In this document: in pieces, positions 1 through 6,077 of the stretch
How the letters are laid out: each line of letters begins with the position of its first letter
Numbering within the stretch: position 1 is the stretch's first letter
Position numbers and translations under genes: made by a program
Source of the DNA: Smithellaceae bacterium
Lineage (GTDB): Bacteria; Desulfobacterota; Syntrophia; Syntrophales; Smithellaceae
Assembly (NCBI GenBank): GCA_028701435.1
Contig: JAQVQT010000008.1
Location: 4,529-23,304, forward strand
Length of the DNA stretch: 18,776 nt
Reading direction: 5' to 3'
Notes under the pieces: model-generated
What the model saw: the letters and a program-made list of their open reading frames with translations, nothing else
What the model was told of the DNA's origin: nothing
Database searches by the model: none

Positions 1-5
1 TCTTA

Positions 6-824
6 ATGTCCACGGAATTTCCCATGATGGTTTTGTGTCAACCTGATGCCGCCAAGTCCTGCGGCGCCTGTTGCGGTCTTTACAACTATGTGGACAGCTC
101 GCGCGAGTCGCTGGTCAAGAGGCTGTCCGCCCGCACAAAACGTTATCGCGAAATGGTAAAGTCGCCGGATGATTTGCCCCGTTACGCAAACGCGACGTTT
201 GCCGCGGAAGACTTTCGCAAGCGCTATGAGGTGATCTACTGCTGCGAATATCTCGGGTTTCTGGACGCCGAAGAAAAGAAAGTCGGGTGCCTTGTGCATC
301 CCCTGCAGAACGGCGGCGTGGATATGCGCACGGTTTCCTTTTACGGGCGGGACGTTTGCGCCGGTCATCTGTGCCCCAGCCACCATTTCATTCCCCGGTC
401 CCAGCAGATGATTTTATTGAAGATCATCGATGACTGGTATCTGTATGGCCTGTGCCTGACGGACATCGACCTGGTGGTCACGTATTTCCGTCTGATTGCC
501 GACCGGATCGGAGAGGAGCTCAAACCGGAGGCGTTTGAAAGGCAGGCCCTGAGAGACGTGGCGCTGGAATACTTTTGCTGGAAGACGACCTGGCCTTTCC
601 GCTGTGAGGAGGCCAACCGCCTGGGCAAATATTATTTTGACGGATCGCAGTACATGATCAGCCACATCAACTATGAAAAATTCGGAAGGGAGATTTCACC
701 GCTCAACGCCATTTTGCTCAGCTTGTCCTCGGAATTTCACACGGCGGAGGATCTTGCCCGTGCGGAAAAAATGATTTGGTCCAACATAGGAACCTTGGCG
801 TCGCTTTATCGCGAGCGGTTTTGA
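6..824 (+). CDS. Cysteine-rich conserved hypothetical protein, possibly metal-chelating (YkgJ-like)
   Basis: A 272-residue soluble protein with no signal peptide or membrane segment. Its cysteines form a CxxCC group near the N-terminus (C19, C22, C23) and later pairs or singles at C79/C80, C95, C118 and C123, the last set around a GCLVHPL...SFYG..VC..HLC pattern. This layout recalls the YkgJ/UPF0153 family of putative zinc- or iron-chelating proteins (CxxCxxCC), but the match is loose and I cannot name a function. The ATG at 6 is the first in the window. The frame is open to the window edge, so the true start may lie upstream, or at M7/M8. The next gene has its own promoter, so this gene probably ends a separate transcription unit. 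Confidence 0.7.
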   Translation: MSTEFPMMVLCQPDAAKSCGACCGLYNYVDSSRESLVKRLSARTKRYREMVKSPDDLPRYANATFAAEDFRKRYEVIYCCEYLGFLDAEEKKVGCLVHPLQNGGVDMRTVSFYGRDVCAGHLCPSHHFIPRSQQMILLKIIDDWYLYGLCLTDIDLVVTYFRLIADRIGEELKPEAFERQALRDVALEYFCWKTTWPFRCEEANRLGKYYFDGSQYMISHINYEKFGREISPLNAILLSLSSEFHTAEDLARAEKMIWSNIGTLASLYRERF

Positions 825-830
825 TTTTGA

Positions 831-860
831 TTGACAGGAAAGAGAAATCTTGAGTAATAT
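831..860 (+). promoter_or_regulatory. Probable sigma70-type promoter for the hpt operon
   Basis: A perfect -35 TTGACA (831-836) and a TAATAT -10 (855-860) are separated by 18 bases, in the 72-base gap just after the preceding stop codon. A start point near 867 would give a leader of about 30 bases before hpt. Assignment rests on the hexamers only. Confidence 0.5.
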
Positions 861-896
861 CAACGGGCAATTTCATTATCACGGAGACATGGGGAT

Positions 897-1451
897 ATGG
901 CCGATGTTTTAAAAACAGTGGTTCTGACGCCGTCTGAAATATCCGGGCGCGTTTTGGAAATGGCCGGCGCCATTTCCCGGGATTACGCGGGCCGCGAAAT
1001 CCTGGTAATCGGAGTCCTCAAGGGCGCATTTGTTTTTATGGCGGATTTGATCCGCGCGCTTTCCGTTCCCTGCCAGACGGATTTTATACGGGCGGCCAGC
1101 TACGGCGCCGGCACGGAAAGCTCCGGTACGATTTTGATCACCAAGGATGTTGAATTGCCGGTGGAGGGCCGGGACGTCCTGATTGTCGAGGACATTGTGG
1201 ACAGCGGCCTGACGCTTCGTTATATTATCGATGCGCTGAAACTCAGAAATCCACGATCCATCAAAGTCTGCGCTTTTCTGGATAAACGAAAAAGACGAAA
1301 AATTCATTTTGAAGCGGATTACGTTGGTTTTACGATGGAGGACGGCTTTATCGTCGGGTACGGATTGGATTTTAATGAGCAGTATCGCTTTTTGCCGGCC
1401 GTGTATGTGCTGGACCCCGCGCCGGCGTGCGAAAAAGAGGAAAACGGATGA
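897..1451 (+). CDS. hpt: Hypoxanthine phosphoribosyltransferase
   Basis: Purine salvage enzyme that transfers phosphoribose from PRPP to hypoxanthine (and often guanine) in the cytoplasm. The 184-residue length is normal for bacterial Hpt. The PRPP-binding loop is clear at residues 98-106 (EDIVDSGLT), the GVLKGAFVFMADL segment near residues 41-53 matches the family's substrate loop, and the C-terminal VGYGLDFNEQYRFLP is characteristic. A GGAG at 883-886 sits 10 bases before the ATG. The stop overlaps the next start (ATGA at 1448-1451), indicating translational coupling. The closest alternative would be another type I phosphoribosyltransferase, but the C-terminal motif argues for Hpt. Confidence 0.95.
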   Translation: MADVLKTVVLTPSEISGRVLEMAGAISRDYAGREILVIGVLKGAFVFMADLIRALSVPCQTDFIRAASYGAGTESSGTILITKDVELPVEGRDVLIVEDIVDSGLTLRYIIDALKLRNPRSIKVCAFLDKRKRRKIHFEADYVGFTMEDGFIVGYGLDFNEQYRFLPAVYVLDPAPACEKEENG

Positions 1452-2446
1452 TTATCCAGTGTAAACAGTGCCGCACCAAATTCCGTTTTGACGACGCAAA
1501 AATCGCACCAGAGGGCATCTGGGTGCGCTGCAACCGCTGTCAGCACGTTTTTTTTCAGGAACCTCCCAAAAAAATGCAATCGGCCGGACACGCGACGGAG
1601 GGCGATCATCCTTTTGAGCAGAAGCCTGTTGCCCAGACCACAGCAGGACGGCTGGCCTTTGAGCCGGCAGGTCCACCGGCCGGCAAAAGTCCGCCGGATG
1701 AGGATTTGATCAGCTTTCTCCAGGACGTGATGGAAACGGAAAGAATGGTTGACGATGAAAGGAAAGAAGGTCTTCCATTTACGGACCCGGAAGGCGCAGA
1801 TGCGGCGGAGGCTGAAATCTCCGGGGAGTTTTCACGCGGGGATGCTCCGGGAGAAGCGCTGAGCCTTTCCCGGCACAGGAAAAACAGGTCAGGGATGTTC
1901 GCGTTATGGACGCTTTTCGTCGTTGCCGTCGTCCCGGCTTTGATTTATTTTGTTTTTTTCCCCGCGCTGGGCGAACGCCTTCTGAAAGCGGGCGGACAGG
2001 GATGGGAGAACGTCCTTTCCATGGTCGGCCTCTCTAGGCCGGCGGAAATTTTGCCTGTGACCGCGCTGGTCAGGCTTCAGGATGTCCGTCAGCGGGTCGT
2101 AGAAAATTACATTCTGGGTCCTGTCCGCATTGTGGAAGGCAAAGCGGTCAATCAGGCGGAGTTTCCCATTTCCCGCGTGCAGGTAAAAGCGGAAATATTG
2201 GATGCCTATGCGGTGGTGCTTGGCGAACAGATGAGCTACGCGGGAAATGTTTTGAATGATGACGAGCTGGTCACCATGACTGAAGAAGAAATGAAAATCC
2301 GGCTTTCGCTGCCGGAGGGTCAAAACAATGCGAATGATCGGGTGGAACCGGGCGGGAGAATTTCTTTCATGGTGGTTTTCACCGGGGATCCGCCGGGCAT
2401 GATTAAAACCGTGGTGAAGATTGTCGGCGCGGAGCGTTTGCTGTAA
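1448..2446 (+). CDS. Zinc-ribbon (MJ0042-type) and DUF3426 membrane protein
   Basis: A 332-residue protein with three parts. The N-terminal zinc ribbon has CxxC pairs C5/C8 and C28/C31 in the MJ0042 pattern. A low-complexity acidic linker follows (about residues 45-140). One hydrophobic segment (about 150-175, rich in F, V, A, L and I) precedes a C-terminal DUF3426 domain with repeated short beta strands (for example residues around VRIVEGKAVNQAEFPISRVQVKAE, split by eye). The likely topology is a cytoplasmic ribbon with an extracytoplasmic domain. Function is unknown; such proteins are common in delta- and betaproteobacteria. The ATG at 1448 is preferred over an in-frame ATG at 1427 because it overlaps the hpt stop and follows GAGG at 1436-1440. 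Confidence 0.85.
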   Translation: MIIQCKQCRTKFRFDDAKIAPEGIWVRCNRCQHVFFQEPPKKMQSAGHATEGDHPFEQKPVAQTTAGRLAFEPAGPPAGKSPPDEDLISFLQDVMETERMVDDERKEGLPFTDPEGADAAEAEISGEFSRGDAPGEALSLSRHRKNRSGMFALWTLFVVAVVPALIYFVFFPALGERLLKAGGQGWENVLSMVGLSRPAEILPVTALVRLQDVRQRVVENYILGPVRIVEGKAVNQAEFPISRVQVKAEILDAYAVVLGEQMSYAGNVLNDDELVTMTEEEMKIRLSLPEGQNNANDRVEPGGRISFMVVFTGDPPGMIKTVVKIVGAERLL

Positions 2447-2468
2447 AGGCTCCGCCGGGTAGGATGCT

Positions 2469-3347
2469 TTGAGATACGAAGGAAACATATTCCGGCCCTT
2501 CAGCGAGGCCGCAAGCTACCTCCTGCAGTGTACGGTGGGATGCTCTCATAACCGGTGCACCTTCTGCGGCATGTACAAGGACAAGAAATACCGCGTGCGG
2601 CAGCTGCGGGAGATCCTGGATGACATCCGCATGGCCAAAGATACCTACGGCGACGTGGAAAAAGTCTTTCTGTGCGACGGCGACGCCATCGCCATCGAAA
2701 CGGAAACCCTGCTGAAGATTATCCATGCGCTTTATGAAACTTTTCCTTCCTTGCGGCATGTCGGAAGTTATGTCGGGCCGCAGAGCACGCTTGCCAAATC
2801 TCCGGCCGAATTGCGGACGCTTCGGTCCGCCGGCCTGACCAAAGCGTATATCGGCGTCGAAACCGGCGACGATGAGCTGCTCAAAAAGATTCATAAGGGA
2901 GTCGGCCGCGCCGAGATGCTGGAGGCCGGGCGGAGACTGGTCGAGGCCGGGATCAATTTGTCGGCGATGGTTCTTCTGGGACTCGCCGGTCCCGGAGAGC
3001 TTTCACGGCGACATGCCCTTGCCACCGCGCAAATTTGCGATGAAATGAAGCCTCAGTATCTTGCGGCCCTGACGGTGACGCCCGTTCCGGGGACCGTACT
3101 CTACCGGCAGGTGCAGAAAGGCGAATTTCAGCTCCTGGATCCTTTTGAAACGCTGGAAGAGATGAAGATGATTTTTGAAAACATCACCATGGACCCGCTG
3201 AAATTTGTCGGCACGCATGCGTCCAATTATCTGCCGATCACCGGCACGCTTCAAAAAGACAAACAAAAAATGATTGCCCTGGTGGATCAGGTTCTCACCG
3301 GCCGCGATGGACGGCTGCTGCGACCGGATCATCTGCGGGGACTTTGA
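2469..3347 (+). CDS. Radical SAM protein of unknown function
   Basis: A 292-residue radical SAM protein expected to bind a [4Fe-4S] cluster and S-adenosylmethionine. The cluster motif lies at C25-x4-C30-x2-C33 within GCSHNRCTFCGMY; the first spacing is one residue longer than classic CxxxCxxC, which is usual for this COG1032-like group. The downstream FLCDGDA, TKAYIGVETGDDELL and LLGLAGPG segments match the SAM-barrel strands. No B12 or TRAM domain is present, and the reaction is unknown. The start is TTG at 2469: no in-frame ATG lies nearby, and AGGA at 2461-2464 provides a close-spaced ribosome site. It follows the DUF3426 gene by 22 bases and probably shares its transcript. Confidence 0.85.
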   Translation: MRYEGNIFRPFSEAASYLLQCTVGCSHNRCTFCGMYKDKKYRVRQLREILDDIRMAKDTYGDVEKVFLCDGDAIAIETETLLKIIHALYETFPSLRHVGSYVGPQSTLAKSPAELRTLRSAGLTKAYIGVETGDDELLKKIHKGVGRAEMLEAGRRLVEAGINLSAMVLLGLAGPGELSRRHALATAQICDEMKPQYLAALTVTPVPGTVLYRQVQKGEFQLLDPFETLEEMKMIFENITMDPLKFVGTHASNYLPITGTLQKDKQKMIALVDQVLTGRDGRLLRPDHLRGL

Positions 3348-3348
3348 G

Positions 3349-3370
3349 GCGCTGTTTTGCTCGCCAGCGC
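3349..3370 (+). terminator. Weak hairpin after the radical SAM gene
   Basis: GCGCTG (3349-3354) and CAGCGC (3365-3370) can pair with a 10-base loop, directly after the radical SAM stop and followed only by TTT. A longer T run occurs at 3449-3454 without a clear stem. The gap 3348-3452 separates two convergent genes, so a terminator is expected, but this is weak evidence. Confidence 0.25.
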
Positions 3371-3452
3371 TTTGGAAAGGACGGCGGCCGCCGATCGGGT
3401 CAGAGGGTTGTCCTGTGTTGCCTTTCGTGTGTGTTGCTCGGGGGTTTCTTTT

Positions 3453-4127
3453 TTAATTCTTGGCGGAAGCGGACCCGGAGCTGCGCCCTTTTTTTGTTTT
3501 TCCTTCCTGGAGGACGAAAGCGGGGATGAGGATGAATTTCAGGGTTTCCTTGACCGCACGGATGTAATTTTTTCGATCAAGGTTCAACATGGGACGGAAA
3601 AAATTTTCTCCGGAGACAAAGCTATGCATTCCGTTCATGATGCTCATGACTTTCATCATGGCTCTGGGTGATGGATTTTTTGCGTCTTTCGCGAGGCCCA
3701 TGGCGCGAGCGATGTCGCCGCTGAATTCCGGAACCTTGAAATCCACATCGACTTCGTTGCGGGTTTTGCTGAAATAGCGAAGCAGAACAAGGTTCGATAT
3801 CTCCGGATGGTCAAACAAATAATCCATCATCTGGTCGATGGAGACGTTCAGTCGTTCCTCCAGGGAGCTGTCGTGCACGGTTTTTTCCACCTTGAGAAGC
3901 TCTCTTCCGAGATCGTTGTTCACGTCCATGACGACGGCTTCATACAGGTCGTTTTTATCGCCCCAGTGGTAATGAAGGGTGGAGATATCGATTCCCACTT
4001 CTTTGGCGATCATCCGGGTGGTGGTTCCGTGGAAGCCGTATTCACCAAAAAGACGGCGGGCAACGGCAAGAATTCTTGCCTTCATGGATTCAGGGTTTTT
4101 ACGGGCCTTTTCAAGGGGTGATTTCAT
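3453..4127 (-). CDS. TetR/AcrR-family transcriptional regulator
   Basis: A 224-residue DNA-binding repressor-type protein. The TetR helix-turn-helix domain spans about residues 14-66, with ARRLFGEYGFHGTTTRMIAKEVGIDISTLHYHW split over helices 1-3. The rest is a helical ligand-binding domain and a short basic, Ser-rich tail (KTKKGRSSGSASAKN). The ATG at 4127 follows GGAG (4138-4135 on the minus strand). Located beside an acyl-CoA degradation operon transcribed the other way, it is a good candidate for an acyl-CoA-responsive repressor such as FadR or PsrA-type TetR proteins. A site resembling the palindrome at the operon promoter overlaps its own ribosome site (4137-4150), suggesting autoregulation. 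Ligand and targets are inferred from context. Confidence 0.9.
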   Translation of the reverse strand: MKSPLEKARKNPESMKARILAVARRLFGEYGFHGTTTRMIAKEVGIDISTLHYHWGDKNDLYEAVVMDVNNDLGRELLKVEKTVHDSSLEERLNVSIDQMMDYLFDHPEISNLVLLRYFSKTRNEVDVDFKVPEFSGDIARAMGLAKDAKNPSPRAMMKVMSIMNGMHSFVSGENFFRPMLNLDRKNYIRAVKETLKFILIPAFVLQEGKTKKGRSSGSASAKN

Positions 4128-4136
4128 GTTTTGACT

Positions 4137-4150
4137 CCATCATTTGATTG
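4137..4150. promoter_or_regulatory. Candidate TetR operator upstream of tetR
   Basis: CCATCATTTGATTG matches the perfect palindrome at 5015-5028 in 12 of 14 bases. It lies 10 bases upstream of the tetR start and overlaps its ribosome-binding site. Confidence 0.45.
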
Positions 4151-4172
4151 AATACCTACGACAATAATGCTC

Positions 4173-4202
4173 GGCCGTCAAGGGTTTTGATTTTGACGGG
4201 CC
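4173..4202. repeat. Inverted repeat upstream of tetR
   Basis: CCGTCAA (4175-4181) pairs perfectly with TTGACGG (4193-4199), and GGC/GCC extends the stem past one bulge, with an 11-base loop. On the minus strand the left arm includes TTGACG, which could act as a -35 for tetR, though no good -10 follows. It might be a transcription end for the upstream gene or part of the tetR control region. Confidence 0.35.
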
Positions 4203-4241
4203 TTCAGGGATCCCTTCTGCGGCATCCGGCAGCCCTTGAAG
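4202..4241 (-). terminator. Imperfect hairpin after the small hypothetical gene
   Basis: CTTCAGGG (4202-4209) pairs with CCCTTGAAG (4233-4241) with one bulge, and CTGC/GCAG (4217-4220/4229-4232) forms an inner stem. It begins 17 bases after the stop of the minus-strand gene at 4259-4603. No T run follows on the minus strand, so it is at best a weak terminator. Confidence 0.25.
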
Positions 4242-4258
4242 AACCGCCGCGGCCAGAC

Positions 4259-4603
4259 TTACGCGATATGTGATTTTCCGGGAAAATTGATCTGTGCATA
4301 GGGGTAGCAAGCCTCCAGAAAAGTCCTGATGGCCGCCTGATCTTGTTCATCGGTAATCGGCTCCACTTCACTGACCGGGTGTCCCTGGGGATTTGTTTTT
4401 GTCTTCCATGAATGAATGTAACCCGGGACATGAAGAAACCGGCAGCCGGTGTGTCCGCAGCACGCATTGTCAACGGTCGCAATTCCCATCAGATAAAGAA
4501 ACTCTCTTCCGTCGTGCGTCAAACATCCTTCTTCAACGATCTGGTAAGATCCGGCAATGAAGGAAACTTCTTCGCCGATGTTGCGGTGGATGTAGTCTTC
4601 CAT
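4259..4603 (-). CDS. Small conserved-looking hypothetical protein with clustered cysteines
   Basis: A 114-residue soluble protein with no signal or membrane segment. I do not recognise the family. Visible features are a central stretch NACCGHTGCRFLHVPGY with C48, C49 and C54, plus C27 and C99, which could bind a metal or form disulfides, and a Pro/Gln/Glu-rich middle. It is judged real because a strong GGAGGA (4617-4612 on the minus strand) lies 8 bases before the ATG and the composition is protein-like. It is transcribed in the same direction as tetR, 131 bases upstream. A minus-strand TATAAT at 4834-4829 and a palindrome-like site at 4801-4814 suggest control by the same TetR protein. Function unknown. 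Confidence 0.65.
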   Translation of the reverse strand: MEDYIHRNIGEEVSFIAGSYQIVEEGCLTHDGREFLYLMGIATVDNACCGHTGCRFLHVPGYIHSWKTKTNPQGHPVSEVEPITDEQDQAAIRTFLEACYPYAQINFPGKSHIA

Positions 4604-4800
4604 AGCGTGCTTCCTCCCGATGATATTCGCCGTCGCCGTTTTTTATTCGGGATCGCAGGACGAAATCTTTTGCGCAAATCCCGCCGCGCCGGCCTTTTCC
4701 GGACGGCCCATTTTCACCGCGTGGCCGATCAAGTCCCGGACGATTCATGGCGCTGTGTTTCTCCGGAGACCATCCCGACGGCCTGCGCGGTCGGTGGTTA

Positions 4801-4814
4801 CGATCGGTTGATGG
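4801..4814. promoter_or_regulatory. Candidate TetR operator for the small hypothetical gene
   Basis: CGATCGGTTGATGG matches the 5015 palindrome at 11 of 14 positions, including the complete right half TTGATGG. It lies 15-28 bases downstream, in the minus direction, of a TATAAT at 4834-4829. Confidence 0.35.
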
Positions 4815-4828
4815 TGCCGATATTTTAA

Positions 4829-4834
4829 ATTATA
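4829..4834 (-). promoter_or_regulatory. Possible minus-strand -10 element
   Basis: A perfect TATAAT reads on the minus strand in an AT-rich stretch, about 226 bases before the start of the small hypothetical gene. No good -35 is found at 15-18 bases, so the promoter is uncertain. Confidence 0.25.
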
Positions 4835-4964
4835 GAAAAAGTCAAGATGGTTTATCCGGATCATTTAGCCCGGCGATGAGGAGATTTCCGCAAAACACTC
4901 ACAGGCCGCGGGTCGGGTGCTGTCGAGAATGGATAGTAAATACAAGCAAATGGATGGCAAATGC

Positions 4965-5012
4965 TTTTTTTTAAAAAAATAACTTGACAAAGCGGAGTTT
5001 TCCAAATAGTTT
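4965..5012 (+). promoter_or_regulatory. Promoter with A/T tract for the acyl-CoA operon
   Basis: A run of eight T and seven A (4965-4979) sits just upstream of a perfect -35 TTGACA (4984-4989), where an UP element would be. A 17-base spacer leads to TAGTTT (5007-5012), a weak -10. The predicted start near 5019 falls inside the palindrome at 5015-5028, as expected for a repressed promoter. Confidence 0.5.
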
Positions 5013-5014
5013 AA

Positions 5015-5028
5015 CCATCAATTGATGG
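5015..5028. promoter_or_regulatory. Perfect 14-bp palindrome, candidate TetR operator
   Basis: CCATCAATTGATGG is its own reverse complement and lies immediately after the promoter -10, over the likely start of transcription. Size and position fit a TetR operator. Related sites occur at 4137, 4801 and 5944. Binding by the tetR product is inferred. Confidence 0.55.
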
Positions 5029-5037
5029 AATTAATAG

Positions 5038-5181
5038 ATGGAAGATTTGATTGAACAATTGTTTGGTGAGGCCGAACGGGGAAAAACGCTGAAGAATCTT
5101 GTTGTGGATGAAAAGGAGAAGTCAGCATGGAAAACGAATCGTTTCTCAAAGTTGAAAAAACCGGCCACGTGGCCTGGCTGA
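5038..5181 (+). CDS. Possible 47-residue leader peptide
   Basis: An ATG at 5038 opens a 47-codon frame that ends 55 bases inside the first crotonase gene, in another frame. The N-terminal half (MEDLIEQLFGEAERGK) looks like a plausible acidic helix; the C-terminal part overlaps the crotonase and is basic. There is only a poor ribosome site (GGAA at 5027-5030). It could couple translation to the next gene or be chance. Confidence 0.2.
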   Translation: MEDLIEQLFGEAERGKTLKNLVVDEKEKSAWKTNRFSKLKKPATWPG

Positions 5182-5933
5182 TTCTGAACCGGCCGAAACA
5201 GCGCAATACGATGACCCTGGAATTCTTTCAGGAGATTCGCCGGCTTTTCAAGGCGTTTGACGAAGACGGCGACGTGCGGGTGGTTGTCATCCGGGCGGAG
5301 GGAAAAAGTTTTACCGCCGGATTGGATCTTGTGGCGGCCCAGTCTCTGCTGGGAGACGGATCAGCCGTGTACCGGGAAGAGCTTCGCCGGAAAATCATAG
5401 ACCTTCAGGCGAGCATGACCGCCATCGAAAATTGCAGGAAACCCGTGATTGCCGCGATTCACGGACACTGTATCGGCGGAGGCGTCGATCTTACCAGTGC
5501 CTGCGACATCCGGCTGGCATCGAAAGACGCCGTCTTTTCCATTCGGGAAACCCGAATCGGCATCATCGCGGATATCGGAACCCTTCAGCGCGTTCCTTAC
5601 ATCATTGGACAGGGCTGGTTCAGGGAACTGGCGTTAACCGGCAGGGACTGGACGGCGGAGGAATCCCTGAGAATGGGATACATTACGCGGCTCTGTGAGA
5701 ACCCCCCAGCCCTTTTCGAGGAAGCCCGGGCGCTGGCCGAAGAAATCGCCAATCTGCCCCCCCTTGCCATTCAGGGCATCAAAGAAGTCGTAAATTACAG
5801 CCGTGACCACGGTATTCAGCAGGGTCTGGAATATGTGGCTCAGCGCAACGCCGCCCTGGTCCCCAACGATGATATGATGGAAGCGGTTGTCGCGTTTCTG
5901 GAGAAGCGGGCGCCGAAGTTTCACGGACGATAG
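5127..5933 (+). CDS. Crotonase-family protein of the delta3,5-delta2,4-dienoyl-CoA isomerase type
   Basis: A 268-residue crotonase fold enzyme acting on CoA thioesters. The oxyanion-hole segments are SFTAGLDL (61-68) and HGHCIGGGVDL (112-122). The active-site region carries GGGVD, RET and IADIGTLQRVP, giving D121, E141 and D149. These correspond to the three acidic residues of mammalian ECH1, the dienoyl-CoA isomerase (D176, E196, D204 in rat), whose ADVGTLQRLP signature is nearly the same here. It therefore likely moves double bonds rather than hydrating one, though related hydratases cannot be excluded. AAGGAG at 5113-5118 decides the ATG at 5127. It is the first gene of the operon, directly behind the regulated promoter. 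Confidence 0.85.
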   Translation: MENESFLKVEKTGHVAWLILNRPKQRNTMTLEFFQEIRRLFKAFDEDGDVRVVVIRAEGKSFTAGLDLVAAQSLLGDGSAVYREELRRKIIDLQASMTAIENCRKPVIAAIHGHCIGGGVDLTSACDIRLASKDAVFSIRETRIGIIADIGTLQRVPYIIGQGWFRELALTGRDWTAEESLRMGYITRLCENPPALFEEARALAEEIANLPPLAIQGIKEVVNYSRDHGIQQGLEYVAQRNAALVPNDDMMEAVVAFLEKRAPKFHGR

Positions 5934-5943
5934 AATTCCCAAC

Positions 5944-5956
5944 CCATCAATTTGAT
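5944..5956. promoter_or_regulatory. Palindrome-like site after the first operon gene
   Basis: CCATCAATTTGAT contains ATCAA-T-TTGAT, an inverted repeat with one central base, and shares its first nine bases with the perfect palindrome at 5015. It lies 10 bases after the crotonase stop in the 144-base gap before the ligase gene, and could be an additional operator. Confidence 0.3.
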
Positions 5957-6064
5957 CTGCGTCACGGAGCGCAGAAGTAAAAGATACATGACAAAGGAGT
6001 GTTGGCACAACCCGGCAACGGGCCGAAAAGTATGAGCTGAAGAATTGGCAAACAAAACGAGGAG

Positions 6065-6071
6065 AAGGAGG
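6065..6071 (+). promoter_or_regulatory. Ribosome-binding site deciding the ligase start
   Basis: AAGGAGG lies 6 bases before the ATG at 6078. This favours that start over an in-frame TTG at 6045, which has no comparable site. Confidence 0.75.
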
Positions 6072-6077
6072 ATCAAT

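Larger units (their letters stand above)
4604..5126. other. Intergenic control region between the divergent units
   Basis: This 523-base gap holds no convincing long gene. The first 200 bases (4604-4800) are GC-rich with short open frames on both strands and no recognisable product. From about 4820 the sequence becomes AT-rich and carries, in order, a palindrome-like site, a minus-strand TATAAT, an A/T tract, a plus-strand promoter, a perfect palindrome and a possible short leader reading frame. Confidence 0.6.

Noticed and set aside
3382..3393. CGGCGGCCGCCG palindrome between convergent genes
   Set aside because: Short GC palindromes are common in DNA of this composition; no T run or conserved context makes it a terminator or operator.
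4412..4828. 138-codon plus-strand frame across the control region
   Set aside because: Antisense to the better supported 4259-4603 gene for half its length; basic, low-quality translation without motif.
5956..5975. TCTGCG/CGCAGA hairpin after the first crotonase gene
   Set aside because: Only six base pairs with an 8-base loop and no T run; too weak to call an internal terminator.
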